Assembly: GCA_014529385.2 (NCBI GenBank)
Contig: CM043953.1
Location: 66,700,872 to 66,764,871 of the forward strand
DNA length: 64,000 nucleotides
Source of the DNA: Adiantum capillus-veneris
Taxonomy: Eukaryota > Streptophyta > Polypodiopsida > Polypodiales > Pteridaceae
Direction of reading: 5' to 3'
In this document: positions 32,001 through 44,234 of the stretch, in pieces
Numbering within the stretch: position 1 is the stretch's first letter
Layout: the number at the start of each line of letters is the position of its first letter
Made by a program: the position numbers and the translations under genes
Notes under the pieces: generated by a model
The model's database searches: none
What the model saw: the letters and a program-made list of their open reading frames with translations, nothing else
Told to the model about the DNA's origin: nothing

Positions 32001-32832
32001 TTATTTGAGAGGTTGCCCCTTTTCTTCTATCCTTGTAAGCTTTACCTTGAGCTCTTGCATTCCCTTGACAATGTCGTCTAGAATGGACTTGTCACTCTTT
32101 GGAACCACAATAAAGGGCTTTATAGGACTCTCGGGAGCACTTGGGGATTGAGTAGGGTTGACTATCATCTTGTCCCTTCGTCGTTGTCGCTTAGCTAGCA
32201 TTGAAATGGCCTCTTCCACCTCATTCCAATCACACTTCAAACCCTGTTCCGCATCCTTATCCTCAAGTAGTAGCTCTAACTTCTCTTGAATCTCTTTACC
32301 TGCAGCTTGCAAAAAGAGCTCTGTCTTCTCCAAGTTTAGAGTAGCCTTTGCAGTTCTTGAAAGTTGATCATAACGGCGTTCGAATTCCCTTAGCAATTCG
32401 GTAGGCGAGAGCCCCTCTTTTGGCCAAACTACCCACTCTAAAAAATTCCTCTTTGTTATCTTTTCGGATTCCTTCATGAAATACTCTTCCTTCAAGGATA
32501 ATTTGAATGCTTCCCAAGTTGCCCCATGCGCATTTCTAATTCCCCTTACATGCTCTTTGATCTTGGGAACCATAGCAAGTTCAAAACTTTGCACAATCTC
32601 TGCTTCGGGCACTCGATGAAGCTCCATCTCCTTTACATACCCACAAAGATACTTTGTTACATCTTTACCTTTAAATTGGTTCAATTTATTCACCACAGAT
32701 TGAAGCGATTTGGTTGAGGAAAGCTCCCTCCTTTCTGCAGCTTGCTCCTGCTGCATAAACACTGCAAAAGCTTGAAACATTTGCATTGTGACTGGATCAA
32801 ACCGAACCCCCTGTTGCTCTTGTTGCTCCATA
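32001..32832 (-). CDS. gypsy-2 Gag, 3' end truncated
   Basis: The start is the ATG at 32830-32832 (MEQQEQQGVRFDPVTMQ); longer frames upstream lie inside the inserted TTAA element. Gag-like features include YLCGYVKEMELHRVPEAEIV, RGIRNAHGATWEAFKLSLKE, TPTELLREFERRYDQLSR-type helices and a Pro/Ser linker (NPTQSPSAPESPIKP). The frame is open for about 277 residues and ends beside the rearrangement junction at about 31967, so the zinc knuckle is lost. Gag would package element RNA. Confidence 0.82.
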
Positions 32833-32836
32833 GCTT

Positions 32837-34182
32837 TAACACTAGGTTGGTAACCTAACAGGACATAAAAGTGTCCTTTCAGGGTTTTGGAAAAAACCTC
32901 CAAAACCATAGTAGATCCACTCATTTTGTAAAATCCTTTCATGAGGTTATAGTTCAAGGCCTACTACACATGTAAAAAATAATAAACTTGTAAAATTTCT
33001 CATCTTTTGGTCACACCAAGCCTCCAAAGTTGATGGACCAGTACATTTTCATCAAAACAGTCATTTCTTACGTTTTGTTGCATAAAAATACGATTAGGGA
33101 TTTTTGTAGGACTTGAGATAAATTCCCTAGTTAGCTTCAATGGGTTGGTGATCAGAACATATGATTGCTTCTCACTCACTATTTTTTGTTTTTCCAAAAG
33201 AAATAGGTACAAAAAAGTTGAATTTTTACCAATCTGCAAACCTATCATCAAATTTTCTATAGCCACGCTCAATACAAATAATATATGCATGTTTTCTTAG
33301 TTCCCTATTTTCCTTTAGGTTTATAAGGAGCCATGGAGCATGTCAAAAGAATAATACATCTCTTACCAAGGGGAATCTTGGGGACAAAGATGAAGTGCTA
33401 AATACAACAAACATGAAAAAACTGGGTTCAACATTATGAGTTGTAGAATCCCATAGAAACTATTCAATATCTAGCCAAATTTGATCCTTATGACTAGATA
33501 TGGTTACTACCTACAAAATGCATGTAGTTGTCACAAGAAACTAACAATATTGAAAAAGCTATACTTGATATACTAGAATGTTTCGTTTTCTTCTATAATT
33601 GAAAAAATCAACCATCACTGTATACTATGCAAAATAGGGTATTAGGTGCCCCAAAACTCAAGGAATATTAGCTTTATGTTACAATATGAGACATAAAAAA
33701 TCAAAACTGCATTTGGATATCATGAAAGCCACCAAAAAAATCATAGAAGAGCTAAAATTGGCTATAAAACAGGATTTGACAATTTTTGTAATTTGGTCAT
33801 AACTTACAACTTTAACATTTATTTCTCCCTAGAAGCATCAGGACATGTTGAGGACTACTAAAGATAGTTCTCTAGCATTATAGACCTCAGAAACATGAAT
33901 TCTAGAGTGGTATAGTTGCAAAAAGTTGAAAAAAGCCAAAAACAGGACCCGTTTTTTCACACAGTTTAGGTTGTGAAATGTTGTGCAAGGACAAGGTTAA
34001 AGATGGAATTGATATTCCAAAAAAATGTCGAGTTTTTTTCAGCTCATAAGACAAATTTCTAGACAGATAGCACCTCAAAATCCATTTTGAAACTCTTGAC
34101 ATAATTCAAGGAAAATGGTCACTTAACAGGACATAAAAGTGTCCCACGACATAAAAGTGTCCCATTACCAACCTAGTGTTAA
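32837..34182. mobile_element. piggyBac-like non-autonomous DNA element (TTAA-flanked)
   Basis: The element spans 32841-34178 with 14-bp perfect terminal inverted repeats CACTAGGTTGGTAA, and TTAA on both sides (32837-32840 and 34179-34182). Subterminal copies of the semi-palindrome GGACATAAAAGTGTCC occur at about 32862-32877 and 34129-34144, with a third (cgacataaaagtgtcc) at 34147. TTAA target duplication is the signature of piggyBac; the TTAA + CxCTAG start also fits. CACTA is less likely because its 3-bp duplication would not match (taa versus tta). No transposase frame is present in the AT-rich interior. It inserted between the gypsy-2 primer site and gag. Confidence 0.75.
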
Positions 34183-34238
34183 AGCTTTGATTTGAGACCT
34201 TCAATGAAAATTTTGAACCCTCACCCTAGCCTACTTCG

Positions 34239-34252
34239 CGTCGGTTTCACCA
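34239..34252 (-). promoter_or_regulatory. Putative primer-binding site of gypsy-2
   Basis: On the minus strand TGGTGAAACCGACG follows the 5' LTR within about seven bases; the leading TGG fits a tRNA CCA end. The tRNA is not identified. Confidence 0.45.
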
Positions 34253-34258
34253 AAAACA

Positions 34259-35278
34259 TGTTAAGAAGTGCGCAGTGCGACTAGGAAAGCGCTGGGCCTC
34301 TGACTGTGAGGATTCGTAGCAAAATCAAGCAAGGCGTAGACGATTTGAAGCCAAAAACACACTAAAAAAGGACAAAACTCCATCCATGAAAGATCCACTT
34401 TGCAAAAGAACCAATAATAACTCAAAACTCTTGTATGTGTGAAGATTAGGTGTAGCCTCGCTCTCAATTGCACACATGCAGTGCTCATTCGACCTATTAA
34501 AAACCCTAAATTTACACTTCGATTCTTCGTCCTAATCATTTCATGGAAGCTTCAGTACTTCATTGGAGAAGCCCAAGTAGTTATTTGAGGAGGGGAAACC
34601 CTAGTTGGAGGCCTCACAGCCTCAACCATGTAGTGGAAGCAGCACGGGACTGCACAGGGTGATGTACCCTGTAAAGGAATGGTTGTATCTCCTTGCTCAT
34701 GTGCCCAAATGAGCTCATTATTGGATCTAAAAATTCCCGCACAACTTGAGAAACAATTCCAGCATCGTTGATGTGGCATTTTGAGCTATTTGGGGCATTT
34801 TTAAGGTCATTTTTGACCATTTTTAGCCATGTTTAGCCCAAAAATGTCACTTTTTGTCCGTAAAAAGCCCAAACGAGCTGGGAAAAATGCCATTGAGATC
34901 AAATTTCATGTTGAACCTCATTTTCCCACTTGGTAAGAACTTTGGACACGTCTTTCACGCCAGAGCACAAAACCTGCTATTTTTGGCCGAGATTGCCCGC
35001 ATTGAACTTTCTAGGCAAAACGAGCGTGCCACTTCCAAACACTTGGCATTTGTACATTCCCAAAGAAAATTAGGCATATATTTATGTGTAAAAGCATTCC
35101 ATGGTGCCATGTGTAGGGCCTCACCCGCCTGGCAAGGTATGTACACGACTGCAACCGTGACATTCATTTTTGCATATATCACACTATGTACATTGTAGCA
35201 TTTGGTCCCACACATCATAAACATTAAGAGTGAGGTAGATACTTTAATTTCACATTATGAACGTTCCATGGCACGACA
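34259..35278 (-). repeat. 5' LTR of gypsy-2
   Basis: 1,020 bp, from TG at 34259 to GACA at 35278 on the plus strand; shares both ends with 23269-23975. Confidence 0.88.
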
Positions 35279-35282
35279 GCGG

Positions 35283-36500
35283 ACAAAAATAGCCAAATTA
35301 CGAAGAAGTAAAACCTAAATGGCTAGCCCTAAGCGGCCAAACACGATCAACCTGAGTGACTAAACATTGCAAAAATGGACGAGCTCAATATTTCCTAAAT
35401 CAATCTAGAGCATCTCTAAGTGTCTTTACAAGGACAACTCCGAGTGGGCAAAGCAAATGTCACTAATCTTATGCACCTAACCCTAAGAAAATTGAAACAA
35501 GCCAACCACTTACCTTAGGCAGCTAACCTTAAGTGGAATATTGAAATGGCTAAACTAATGCGAGACTAAGCTGATTTAGAACAACGAAATCAAAATCGAC
35601 TAGCCCTAAGTGGTTAGTCCTAAGCGGACTGAAATAGCCAAAGTGCAAAGAACTAAAACCTAAGAGACTATCCCTAAGCCGCCAAAACACGGCCAACCCT
35701 AGGAGACTAAGCACTGCAAACCTAAATGGCTGAACTCAATATTTCCTAAACTGGTTTAGAGTGTCTTCATATGGCTAGCCCTAAGCCCTTTACAAGGCTA
35801 CCTCCAAGCTGACAAAGCAAACATTACTAACCCTAAGAGGATTATTGAAATGGATAAACTAATGTGACACTAAGGCTCCAATGTAGAGTGGAAAAATCAA
35901 AAGCTGCTAACTCTGAGTGGCTAGCCCTAAGCGGCTACCCCTAAGCAACCTGAAACAGCCAAAGTGCGAAGAAGTAAAACCTAAGCAATTAGCCCTAAGC
36001 GGCCAAACACTGTAGTCTAAAATGGTTGAACTAAAGATTTCCTAAATTGGTTTAGAGCGTCTTTATATGGCCAGCCCTAAGCACCTTTACAAGGCCAACT
36101 CTGAGCAGGCGAAGCAAATGCCGCTTTAACCTAAGCGCTATAATATGCACCGCCAACTACTAGCGGTCAAACCAAAAACCGCTAACCCTAATAATGTAAC
36201 CTAAATGTATTAAGACGGCCAAACCATAATAATTAAACTTAAAGCTAACACTATAACCTAAATCTAAACCTTAATTGCTAACCTTAATAATCTAACCTAA
36301 ACGTATTAAGACCACCAAACCCTAATAATTAGAGTTAAACCCAACACTATAACCTAAACGTAAACGTAATCCTTAACCCTAATAGTCTAATTTAAATGTG
36401 TTAAGACAATCAAACCCTAATAATTGAACCTAAACCTCACACTATAACCTGAGTCGCTAACCCTTATAATCTAAGCTAAACATATTAAGATGGCCAAACG
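35283..36500. repeat. Field of CCCTAA-containing degenerate repeats (right part)
   Basis: Continues the 22181-23268 field: 'ctagccctaagcggccaaacac', 'gccaaccctaa' and 'cctaaatggct' recur, and longer stretches repeat at roughly 330-bp intervals (compare 35650-35800 with 35950-36100). Further right the words change to 'aaccctaataattaaacctaaa'. No coding sequence. Confidence 0.6.
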
Positions 36501-37363
36501 TATTCAGATGGTCAAATTAAGGCAATACTAAGATCGCATTCTAACATTAACATTTACAACACCTACAACCGGTTACAACTTAAAAGTACAACATAGATTT
36601 TAAATAAAATTACACAAAAATAGAAAAAATAAATAAATTAATCTAAACCAAAATAACTCAATAATTTTATTTTAAATATTTTTGATTACTGAATTTCAAT
36701 GTGTTTATTTGTGAATGATAACAATTACTCAAAATTTAAAGATATTGATTTTGCTTTTGAAAATGTGTGTGTGTGTGTGTACTGTGTTTAATCATGTGAA
36801 ATATATATGTATTCGTATTTATTTACATGTTTATATACATGTGTGTGTGTGTGTGTGTGTATGCAAGAAAAGAAAAGAATGGGGCACTCACATGCAGCCT
36901 ATGTGAGCACAAGCACTTGAGAAAAGGCCGCCAAAATTGCAAACACACACACACACACACTAGCTCATGTACACAAACAAAAATGCAATAATCTACAATA
37001 ACCCTCAAAAAACATCTTACCTTCTTGTTGCAGGGGACTGTGTGAGTGGATATCTTGAGCCGGTAAGCCCCATTAGAGATTAGCACCAAGGGAGTAAGAG
37101 GAGAAGAGCAAAAAATGGAGCAAATGAAGTCGCAAGTTCTGTTTTGTAGGTGGCATCACTATAGGCATCGAAATAAGCAACGATATTAGCACTTGTATAA
37201 TCCTCAATATGGGTGTTGGTATGCTTGTGGAGATAAGGAATCCGTATTTAAAATTTTGACTTTTTGTAAAATTGTGTCTCCCTCCAGTTTTAGCAATGCA
37301 TATACCGATGTCCATCAACGATGCCGGTAATTTGGTGTCTGTAATGAATGATCTCTTATAGTG
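36501..37363. other. AT-rich region with CA/TG microsatellites; possible CACTA-type end at right
   Basis: TG/CA tracts at 36764-36780, 36841-36860 and 36943-36960. The right edge, gatctcttatagtg (37350-37363), is the inverse of CACTATAAGAGATC, resembling a CACTA terminus, but I found no matching left end. Confidence 0.35.
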
Positions 37364-38149
37364 TATACATTATACTAGAGTAGTAACTAGAATTTTGGAA
37401 ATATGACAAAATTCAAGAAAGGGGAGGAGAATGTAGATAGTAGGAAGCGACTCTATGGGAGTGCTAGTTTATAGTAGAATTACTAGTATTGAAAGTAATT
37501 TCCTATTAATAATTATATAGCCAGACAGTCTGTCAGAACCCAATATGAGCATCTATAAATATGACCTACTACTTTCATTTTGGGGTTTGTTTGTCTATCG
37601 ATCTAGCGGCTAGTCATGAGCAAAGTTCTATTGTACTCATAAGCCTTTGGGAACTCTTTTACCTCCTTGTAATCCAACACTCAATGTCAGTTAATTTGTA
37701 CTTCTAATTTAACAATCTAAATATATTAGTTCTAGATGTTTTTTTGTCCAACATCTAATTCTATACTTTTAGTTTATTCTGGTTGTCTATCTAGTTTTCC
37801 AGTTGTTCACCCGAAGTTTGACTGTATTCATCCTATCCGGTATGATATGATATGACATCTGATCTAGAAGTTCTAACCTGAAATATCTATCCTCCACCCT
37901 GTAACATATTGCTTAATCCCTTTACTATCCTCAAAAATTTGAAGTGAAAATCATCATCTTCTTGGAATGTGTGCTTGACAAAATGAATAGGAATCCGAAA
38001 ACCCTCCTCTTCTTCAATCTCGATGGAGAACTCTAGCACATATGTCTCCATGTAGATTGTGATTTCTTAGAAGATGATTACATGAAGGTTGTGGTAGATT
38101 TTATGTTGATAAAACCCTAAAAAATAAATACCACACACCTTTTTGAAGA
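37364..38149. other. AT-rich non-coding DNA
   Basis: No long frame, terminal repeat or motif recognised. Confidence 0.35.
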
Positions 38150-38830
38150 GACAAGACCCTAATTGGAACCCCCGCACACTCAAATTCAAGGTAGTAAAAG
38201 GGGACTACACTAGCACACCATAATAGAGACTTAAAGTGATGATCTTTGCCTATAAACAAGGTATAATCTTGCTTAGAGTCACATAACCATGAGTATTGTG
38301 GAATTTTGAGTCATATTTTGATCAAGCTAGATTATATTTTATCATTTTATGGCCCTTTTGGCCTTGTTTTAGCCCAAAAATGACCCATTTTAGCCACAAA
38401 AACCTCAAACGAGGTTGAAAATTTCCTTCAATTTTAGGAAAATTCCCTTGAGCCTTATTTCTATGTTGAACCTCATTCTACCACCTGTAATGACCTCTAA
38501 TCACATCATTGATGGCTACACACATCAGATGTTGTTTTTGGACGGTGCTTGTTGGCATTGAATTTTGTGAGCAAAAGGAGTGTGCCATCTTGATGTATTT
38601 TCCATATGTACATTATTAACCCATATTATTGATTTTATTAATTAATAAATCATTCAAAAATTCCACATCCAAGGCCATGATCTCCTGATAAGGTAAGCAT
38701 GCAACTACAACTGGAGCAACCATTTTCTCACATATGAAACTAAGTACATCGTAGCATCTTCTCTCACATATCAAAAATCATAAAACTTGAGGTCAACGTT
38801 TTATTTTCAAGTGATGTACATGCCACAACA
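38150..38830 (-). repeat. Diverged solo LTR or LTR relic related to gypsy-2
   Basis: Shares ordered landmarks with the gypsy-2 LTR: 'accctaattgga', 'ggggactacactagcac', 'caaacgaggttgaaaa', 'gttgaacctcatt', 'ttgaattttgtgagcaaaa' and the end 'atgccacaaca'. Divergence is high, so it is much older than gypsy-2. No internal gypsy sequence adjoins it. Confidence 0.65.
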
Positions 38831-39030
38831 TGATAGTTCCATGTATAACAACGAGGTTGTAAAGTCTTGTACTTTTTTTTGACAAACTCACAACTGTGAG
38901 TGGATGTATTAAATTGTCTATAATGAAGTGTGCAAAGTGACCTCAAATATTTGAATGCTTGCTTTGTAGGACTCTGCACAATTCTTTGATGGCATTATTC
39001 ATTCCTAGAGTATAAGTCGTATACACAAAC

Positions 39031-39282
39031 TTATCTATGCATAATTCCTTTGCCTGGACTTCTTAAAAAGTTCCTTTGTCTTTTGGAGACCCATCCTTGA
39101 TTTGCAATAAGATATCTTGTTTCCCTATTGAAATCCCTAACCATCAGCCACACCCCTTCTATCGGAGTATCTCTGAGGTGCATCCACAATTTAGCTCTAT
39201 CCTTTGCATTGCAAGGACCATATATATTTACAATGGTGAGGGGCTGATCAACCCACTTGACTCTAATTGTAACGGAATTCGA
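39031..39282 (-). pseudogene. LINE endonuclease (APE-type) fragment
   Basis: The minus-strand translation is open for about 80 residues: RVKWVDQPLTIVNIYGPCNA, then DRAKLWMHLRDTPIEGVWLM, then VRDFNRE. It ends with TAA at 39031-39033. This follows the plant LINE endonuclease pattern, where VNIYGP and GDFN are conserved; here GDFN has become RDFN. Such enzymes nick target DNA for target-primed reverse transcription. Only this exonuclease-endonuclease-phosphatase piece remains. Confidence 0.75.
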
Positions 39283-39289
39283 CTATGAA

Positions 39290-39711
39290 TATTGAGAGCG
39301 ACAGAATAAAGATAACTGTAGTGAGCATTTTTATGGGAATTATTCAAGAGCATAAAGAGAAAACTCGAGTAGAGATAGAAGCATAACCATTATACATAAT
39401 TAGCTTGGCATGAACAATACTTTGCAAGAGAGAGAATTAGAGAAATTGACTATAGTTGACGATCGGATTTATGTGCAGCCGGCGGTCCCCCTCCAAAAGG
39501 CTTTTGTATTATAGATTCTCTCATAAAGAGCAATACAAACTTGTGCTCCTTGAGACCTCGTTGGTGCAATGAGGATGGTAAGCTTCATGCACCACAATTA
39601 TGCCCATAATTAACTTAACAAAAGGAGTAACTTGTCCCCGGTCTCAATCCCAAGACCTCAAACACCTTCGAAGGTGGAGAGAGCTAGCAGGGAGTGAGGG
39701 TAGGGAAGAGG
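39290..39711. other. Left flank of copia-1, no gene seen
   Basis: No coding signal; ends with AGAGG (39707-39711), the copia-1 target duplication. Confidence 0.4.
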
Positions 39712-39990
39712 TGTTGAAGATGATGAAACAGGAAACAGAAGGAAGATAGCAACCCAGAGTAGGAAGAAGATGGAGAAGGAGAAGACACAGAGCTTGCATA
39801 CGAGATCTCTATAGTCTATCTCTCTATATTAGAATAATAGAGTATATACAAACTCAGAGCTACAAAGCTTATATGAGACCCTAAGAGATAAGGTGTCCTT
39901 TCACACCAGATGTCCAGAGGGAAAAATCCAGTGGGAGAAAAGTGCCCCTACTGAAGCGCGTATACACACTAACACTACTACATGTCTAAA
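39712..39990 (-). repeat. 3' LTR of copia-1
   Basis: 279 bp, matched by 44619-44897; the final TGTCTACA has one substitution here (TGTCTAAA). It is followed by the purine tract (AGGGGGGATT on the minus strand). Confidence 0.93.
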
Positions 39991-40037
39991 AATCCCCCCT
40001 GTAGTGATAGTGTGAATCCATACAAGGTAGCGGATCA

Positions 40038-43000
40038 TCATGTGTATGAGAGTAAGCCCAAAGCTTTTCGGAAAGCTTCAAAATTTTCTCGTGATAACGC
40101 CTTCGTAAATAGATCTACAATGTTATCCTGTGTAGGACAGTAAGTTAGTGTGATCTCCCCTGCATGTAGCCTTTCCCTGACATAGTGGTAGTGAACCTCT
40201 ATGTGCTTTGTTCTTGCATGAAATACTGGATTCCTTGCAACTGCCATAACACTCTGACTGTGAGTGAAAATGGTAGTGGGTGCCTGTTGACACTCACAAA
40301 GATCTTTCAATAACCTGCGTATCCATACACAATCAACTGTTGCCGTGAAAGCTTCCCTGTACTCAGCTTCAAAAGTTGATGTAGCCACTGTGGGTTGCTT
40401 CTTGCTTAGCCAAGATATACATGCATTTCCCAAGAAAAAAAAAATCCCACTTGTGGAATGCCGTGTGTCAAAATCACAAGCCCAATCTGAATCGCTCTAA
40501 CCAAGAAGCTGCATAGAACTGTGCTTTCCATACATATCCCCCCTTGGAAAGAACATGGAAAGATTAGGGGTACCTGAAAGGTAACAAAGTATGCGCTTCA
40601 GAGCCTGCCAATGATGCATACCTGGGCTGTGCATAAATCTTCTTGCTTGTGAAACCCCAAATTGAATGTCTGGACGAGTGTTGCCTACCAAATATATCAA
40701 GCAACCAACCGCTACTGCATAAATATGTACATCAAAAGGTTCTCCAGCATCGTGCATGCTCAACTTTGATCCAGTTTCTACGGGTGTAGAGATTGGTTTA
40801 CAATTTTGCATACCAAACTTGTCCAAAATTTTATGCAAATATTTTTCCTGCAACGTGTATATGCCATCCTCTGATTGTACAAACTGAATACCCAAGTAAT
40901 AATGTAGCAAACCAAGATCAGACATATCAAAGGTTTTTCTCAAAGCATCTTTAAACACTTCAATTTCATCTGCAGTATTGCTTGTAAGAAGCATATCATC
41001 CACATAAAGTGTTAGCATAATGAGAACTCCATCTCTCTTTTTGACATACAAAGTACTTTCTGTTGGACTATTCTGAAATCCCTGGCCAATCAAATAAGTA
41101 TGTATCTTCTCATACCATGCTCTTGGAGCCTTTTTGAGACCATACAAAGCTTTACGCAATCTACATACCGTTTGCTCTTGACCTTTTACAACAAAACCAC
41201 TTGGTTGACTTACATAAACTTCTTCCTGCAAATCACCATTCAAAAAAGCAGTTTTGATATCCAACTGATGCACTTTCCAACCATGATGAGCAGCAATTGC
41301 AACTAGTGATCTAACTGTGGACGCACGAGAAGTAGGAGCAAAGGTTTCATCATAATCTATGCCTTTCTGTTGCGCATAGCCTTTTGCCACAAGCCTTGCT
41401 TTGTACCTATCAATAGTACCATCTTGTTTCCTTTTTATCTTAAAACCCCACTTTGTACCAATAGGCTTTTTACCTGTAGGCAAGTCCACTAGATCCCATG
41501 TATGATTCTTATGAATAGAATCAATTTCTTGTTGCATAGCATCTTTCCACTGAACACACTCTAAAGCCTATTCAAATGAATCAGGCTCATCTGCATCACA
41601 AAGAGTGCTAAAGCAAGCCACATCTACTTTCTCTCTGCCAAAAGTAGTACCAGCACATGTTTTTTGTGGCAACGGTGCATCCAACTTGCTATCCTGCAAA
41701 GTTTTTTGAACCCATTTAGGCAAGGTTCTTTCTTCCCTGAGAACTTCTTGCTCGTCACGCACAATTTCCTCTACATCATGAGGTGTCACATGATGATCAA
41801 AAGATTGATCAATATTATCAACCTGTTGTGATTCTTGATTCTCCACAAAAGAAGGAAGCAAACCTTCAAATACATCATGTGTATGCATATGAGGTACATC
41901 AAAAGCAACCATAGGTTGAGCAGTAGTTTCTGCAAAAATTACATCACGACTTTCAAAAATCTTGTTTGTAGCAGGATTGTAAAGTCTATAACCTTTACTT
42001 CCACTACTATATCCCACAAATATACATTTGATTGCCTTATCATCAAGCTTCCCACTTAACTGCTGAGGGATGTGAGCATAAGCAAGACAACCAAAAACAC
42101 GAAGATAACTGACTGAAGGTTTTCTATCATACCAAGCTTGATATGGAGTAATGGTCTTCAAGGCACGAGTAGGACACCTGTTCAAAACATATGCTGCACA
42201 TGCAACTGCCTCCATCCATAGCTTATGAGGCAAACTCTTAGCCTTGAGCATACATCTAGCCGTCTCCATTAAAGACTTGTTCTTCCTTTCTGCAACACCA
42301 TTCTGTTGTGGTGTGTATGGCATGGTGCATTGGTGTTTAATGCCTTTATTTCCCAAAAAATCCTTAAATGCACCTGACATGTATTCACCTCCTCGATCAG
42401 TACGAAGAGTCTGTACTTTGCAACCTGTTTCATTTTCAACCATGGCGACATAATGTTGAAAAATTGCAAACACATCTGACTTTCCTTTGACTGGATACAC
42501 CCAACAAAACCTGGAAAAGTCATCTATGAAGGTCACAAAATAAAGGGTGTTTCCTCTAGATGGAATCCTCATAGGACCACATATATCATTGTGTACAAGC
42601 TGCAACTTTCGTGTCCCTCTAACTGAACCATCCTACGAAAATGAAAATCTGTGCATCTTTCTAAGAACACAACCTTCACATACATGTCTTGGTGGCATCT
42701 CCAATAAAGACAAAGCATGCACCATATTATGATGTTGTATAGTCATCAAACTGCCATAACCAACATGCCCAAATCTAGCATGCCACAACTCAGCATCTTG
42801 CATGGCCCGAGTCTTTGTTTCTGCAATGCATACCTGAATTTGCTTTTCATAACGATGCAGCACAAATAGTCCATTTTCCAGCGTACCTGTAGTGATAAGA
42901 GAATAACCATTCTCTCGATCTCGTACAACACATCTGTCATCCTCAAAAATGACCCGAAGACCATTTTCTGCAAGAGAGGATACAGACAACAAATTCTTCT

Positions 43001-44234
43001 TGATCTCTGGAACATATAAGACATCTGGCAAGCATAAATCTGAACCATCTGAAATGGTAATCAAAATCTTACCAACGCCTTTGATTGGATAAGAAGCATT
43101 ATTTGCACATGTCACCTTCTTTCCTGCTGGAGCTGCATCCAATGAACAAAACAAATCCTTCCTTGAAGTAATATGCTTGGATGCACCACTATCAAAGTAC
43201 CAAATCATTTGTGTCTCATCAACACTGTAAGCAGAAAAATCTGAACATACTACGAAAGCATAAGAATCCTGCACAAAGTTTACAGACTCTTCTTTAGTTG
43301 TAGAAGAATAACCAGAAGCTGAAACAACCAAACTTGACTCTTTCTTCTTTTCTTTAACAATTCTCTTTTTACACTCACTAATGTAGTGACCAGGTTTCTT
43401 GCAGTAGTGACATTTACCTTTCTTCTTGCACTTGTCAGAATCACATTTAGACTTCTCTGAAAACTGTCCTGCACCAGACTTGGAGTGATGAGCACTCTTT
43501 TTACCCTTGTTTTTGTTCTTTACAACAAGAGCATGATCCATACCATCCACCTGTAAAGACTTGTTCTTATGTGATTGATCCTCCTGCAATAGCAAAGCCA
43601 CTAACTCTTCAAAATGAAGAGGCTCAGGATTAGCTCGCAAAGACAGGGTCAAAGAAGTCTGAAAAGTCAAATAAGATGGTGGTAGTGAATTGAGTGTTTT
43701 GGAAACCAAGTCCTTCTCTAAAATCAGTTCATCAATGCTAAGAAATTGCTCTTTAAGATCCCTGATTTTTGTAAGATGCTCGATGATATCGTCACCTTCG
43801 TCCATCTGTATTTTGTCAAGTTCTTTCTTCAAAAACTCTATTCTGGCAGTGTTTCTTCCTCCAAACATAGCTTGCAGAGTGTTCCAAGCATCCTTAGAAG
43901 TTCTGCAAGATCTTATATATGGTGTGATTGTCCTCTTTATGGTTAAGGCGATCACAGCCATAGCTTGTGCATCTTTAGTATCCCATTTCTTTTGCTCTGG
44001 AGTGACTTGTGAGGGTCCTACACCAACAGCTGCACCACGACCAGGCGTGGCAGGTGCAATGCTACCTGGATGAACTTCATCTCCAGATACATAATCCCGC
44101 AATCCTTTACCAACCAAAACGTTTTTTGCCATAAAAGACCAAAGAGAATAGTTGGTACCATCCAATTTGTCTTCGGATGTAAACGCACCAAAAATCTCTT
44201 TCTCTGTAGATTGAGCCATACTGTGGATGCACAC
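40038..44234 (-). pseudogene. copia-1 Gag-Pol polyprotein with three in-frame TAG stops
   Basis: Starts at ATG (MCIHSMAQSTEKEIFGAF) or the next Met (MAQSTEK). Gag: DGTNYSLWSFMAKNVLVGKG and knuckle CHYCKKPGHYISEC. Protease: WYFDSGASKHIT with intact D-S-G. Integrase: HARFGHVGYGSL, CEGCVLRKMHR, then DICGPM, LRTDRGGEY and NGVAERKN (D, D, E). RT: RLVAKGYAQQKGIDYDETFAP, KTAFLNGDL and LYVDDML (Y-V-D-D). RNase [24 protein letters not shown] codons fall at about 42633, 41568 and 40497, splitting it into four open pieces in the same frame. At the last one a Tyr is expected (G-x-S-D-S-D-W). All catalytic motifs are kept. Confidence 0.93.

Larger units (their letters stand above)
23269..35278 (-). mobile_element. 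Ty3-gypsy LTR retrotransposon (gypsy-2), minus strand, internally rearranged
   Basis: The left LTR (23269-23975) is the 3' LTR and the right one (34259-35278) the 5' LTR. They end ACGACA and start TG, with an AGCGG duplication. A polypurine tract lies beside the left LTR (23976-23990, inverse of 'agagggggtgga'), which fixes the orientation. Gag lies at 32001-32832, RT and RNase H at 25436-26963 and integrase at 24034-25338. Between 26954 and 31966 lies an inverted duplication plus a second gag-to-RNase H copy on the plus strand. A piggyBac-like element interrupts the leader. Many stops and frameshifts make it defective. The RT motif FLDD(V) marks a lineage distinct from gypsy-1. Confidence 0.9.

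Noticed and set aside
32841-32957. Upstream extension of gypsy-2 Gag (frame starting at 32957)
   Set aside because: These codons lie inside the TTAA element inserted before the true gag ATG at 32832.
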